Shown here: piece by piece, positions 63,159-64,000 of the stretch
How the letters are laid out: each line of letters opens with the position of its first letter
Numbering within the stretch: position 1 is the first letter of the stretch
Assembly: GCA_964618075.1 (NCBI GenBank)
Contig: CAZTZO010000005.1
Location: 11,080 to 75,079 of the forward strand
Source: CAYTMY01 sp964618075
Lineage (GTDB): Bacteria; Bacillota; Clostridia; Eubacteriales; Anaerofustaceae
DNA length: 64,000 bases
Reading direction: 5' to 3'
Notes under the pieces: generated by a model
What the model saw: only the letters and a program-made list of their open reading frames with translations
Database searches by the model: none
What the model was told of the DNA's origin: nothing
Program-made: the position numbers and the translations under genes

Positions 63159-64000
63159 TTAAATTGCGGCTGGCAGCTCATCATCAAACATCATTTCATC
63201 ATCTACTCCGTAGAATTCTTCCATAGATGGAATGTCAAATTCCTCTTTGACATCGTTCAGCATTCCAATATCACGGTAGTAAATCCAAATATCCTGCGGA
63301 GCAGTGCGAGAGTATTTTTCGGCCTTTTCGCCTACCACAACTTTGGCAATAAACATGCGGAGCAGTTCCGGAGTCAGCTCGGTAAGGTCGGTATACTTTT
63401 TCGCCTTTTCAATAAACCTGTCCACGTTGGTAAGGGAGTTTTTGAGCTTATCCATTCTCACTTCAGCCTTTGGTATGCGTTCCCTCAGGGATTTTTGTTC
63501 TGCGGTATATTCATCAGACAGGGTTCGGTAATGTTCATCAGGTATACGCCCCAGCACATTGTCCTCATAGAGCCGTTTGAAAAGTGCGGTAAGCTCCAAA
63601 TCCCTTTTTCGCATAGTCTCCAGTTCCTTTTGCAGCGCAGTGATTTCTTTTCTCGTATCAGCCGTGTTTTTGCGGTTGATGCACTCTGCAAACAGCACTT
63701 CGTCCTGCCTTGCAAAGTGAGTGACACGCTTCAGGTCATCCAAAATCACCGCCGCAAGCTGGCTTTCCCGGATGTAATGGGCGGAGCAGGTTTCCTTGCC
63801 ATACTTCTTATAGGTGGAGCAGGCGAAATTGTTTTTGCTCTCGTCCATGGTGTGAGCACGATGCAGAACCAAAGGCTTTCCACAATCGGCGCAGAATACA
63901 AGTCCCGAGTAAGGGTTAGGGTTCTCCATGTTTTTTCTCGGACGCTTTTTGTGCATTCGCACCTCATGGGCGATGTCCCAAATTTCTTGATCAACAATGC
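63159..64000 (-). CDS. Large serine recombinase, C-terminal part (5' end beyond window)
   Basis: About 280 codons of the C-terminal half of a large serine recombinase of the TndX/TnpX type, open to the window end. It reads IVDQEIWDIAHEVR (end of the recombinase domain), then a zinc ribbon (CADCGKPLVLH and CSTYKKYGKETCSAHYI), a coiled coil of about 100 residues (RKEITALQKELETMRKRD), and a DUF4368-like end (DIWIYYRDIG). The catalytic serine domain is outside the window. These enzymes move integrative elements, often with resistance genes. Its G+C is clearly higher than that of its neighbours, a sign of recent transfer. Confidence 0.9.
   Translation of the reverse strand, partial: IVDQEIWDIAHEVRMHKKRPRKNMENPNPYSGLVFCADCGKPLVLHRAHTMDESKNNFACSTYKKYGKETCSAHYIRESQLAAVILDDLKRVTHFARQDEVLFAECINRKNTADTRKEITALQKELETMRKRDLELTALFKRLYEDNVLGRIPDEHYRTLSDEYTAEQKSLRERIPKAEVRMDKLKNSLTNVDRFIEKAKKYTDLTELTPELLRMFIAKVVVGEKAEKYSRTAPQDIWIYYRDIGMLNDVKEEFDIPSMEEFYGVDDEMMFDDELPAAI

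Overview
The window is low-G+C, gene-dense DNA typical of an anaerobic Firmicute of class Clostridia. Markers are an IspH-ribosomal protein S1 fusion, a MurT/GatD locus, a mraZ-to-ftsZ division cluster with a PASTA-bearing SpoVD-type PBP, spoIIGA-sigE, and strong AGGAGG-type ribosome binding sites. I cannot name the species. Most genes are on the minus strand; plus-strand blocks are thrCB, rsmI, a 5.4-kb transporter/ftsEX block and a HdeD-like gene.

Layout. 1-1.2 kb: cobS (cut by the window edge) and cobU, cobalamin lower-ligand assembly. 1.3-5.5 kb: zapA and dnaE. 5.6-11.5 kb: a five-gene oligopeptide ABC operon (oppABCDF order on the minus strand) with a clear promoter. 11.8-15.5 kb: an iron-ADH-fold protein lacking most metal ligands, and thrC-thrB. 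15.6-20 kb: argS, ddl, pncB and tRNA-Val(GAC). 20.2-24.1 kb: gatD-murT, a truncated sigG fused end-to-end with cobT, and a cobalamin riboswitch with terminator in front of cobT. 24.1-31.9 kb: rsmI, DUF421, pgsA, a CooT-like gene, queG, coaE, polA and an aminotransferase. 32.2-38.7 kb: ispH-rpsA, plsC, cmk, a hypothetical gene, a BaiN/HI0933 flavoprotein, serA and a small basic ORF. 38.8-40.4 kb: spoIIGA-sigE. 40.6-46 kb: a sulfonate/nitrate-type ABC transporter, ftsE-ftsX and a PcsB/EnvC-like M23 hydrolase. 46-59.4 kb: the division and cell wall cluster from ftsZ back to mraZ. 59.5-63 kb: hydrolase, DNA glycosylase, HdeD-like protein and azlCD. 63-64 kb: the C-terminal part of a large serine recombinase, visibly richer in G+C, marking the edge of a mobile element.

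How the genes work together. A large share of the window builds and divides the cell wall: Ddl makes the D-Ala-D-Ala used by MurF; MurA, MurD and MurF complete the precursor; MraY, MurG and FtsW with the SpoVD-like PBP polymerise it; FtsZ, ZapA, FtsL and FtsQ organise the septum; FtsEX probably activates the adjacent coiled-coil hydrolase. MurT/GatD should amidate lipid II, but this GatD has lost both catalytic residues. CobT, CobU and CobS form a cobalamin assembly set split over 22 kb.

The most unusual signals are the catalytically dead GatD beside an intact-looking MurT, the sigG fragment that ends at the 3' end of cobT while keeping its ribosome binding site and leader hairpin, and the iron-ADH homologue without its metal site. 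I found no CRISPR array and no convincing wholly new multi-gene system.
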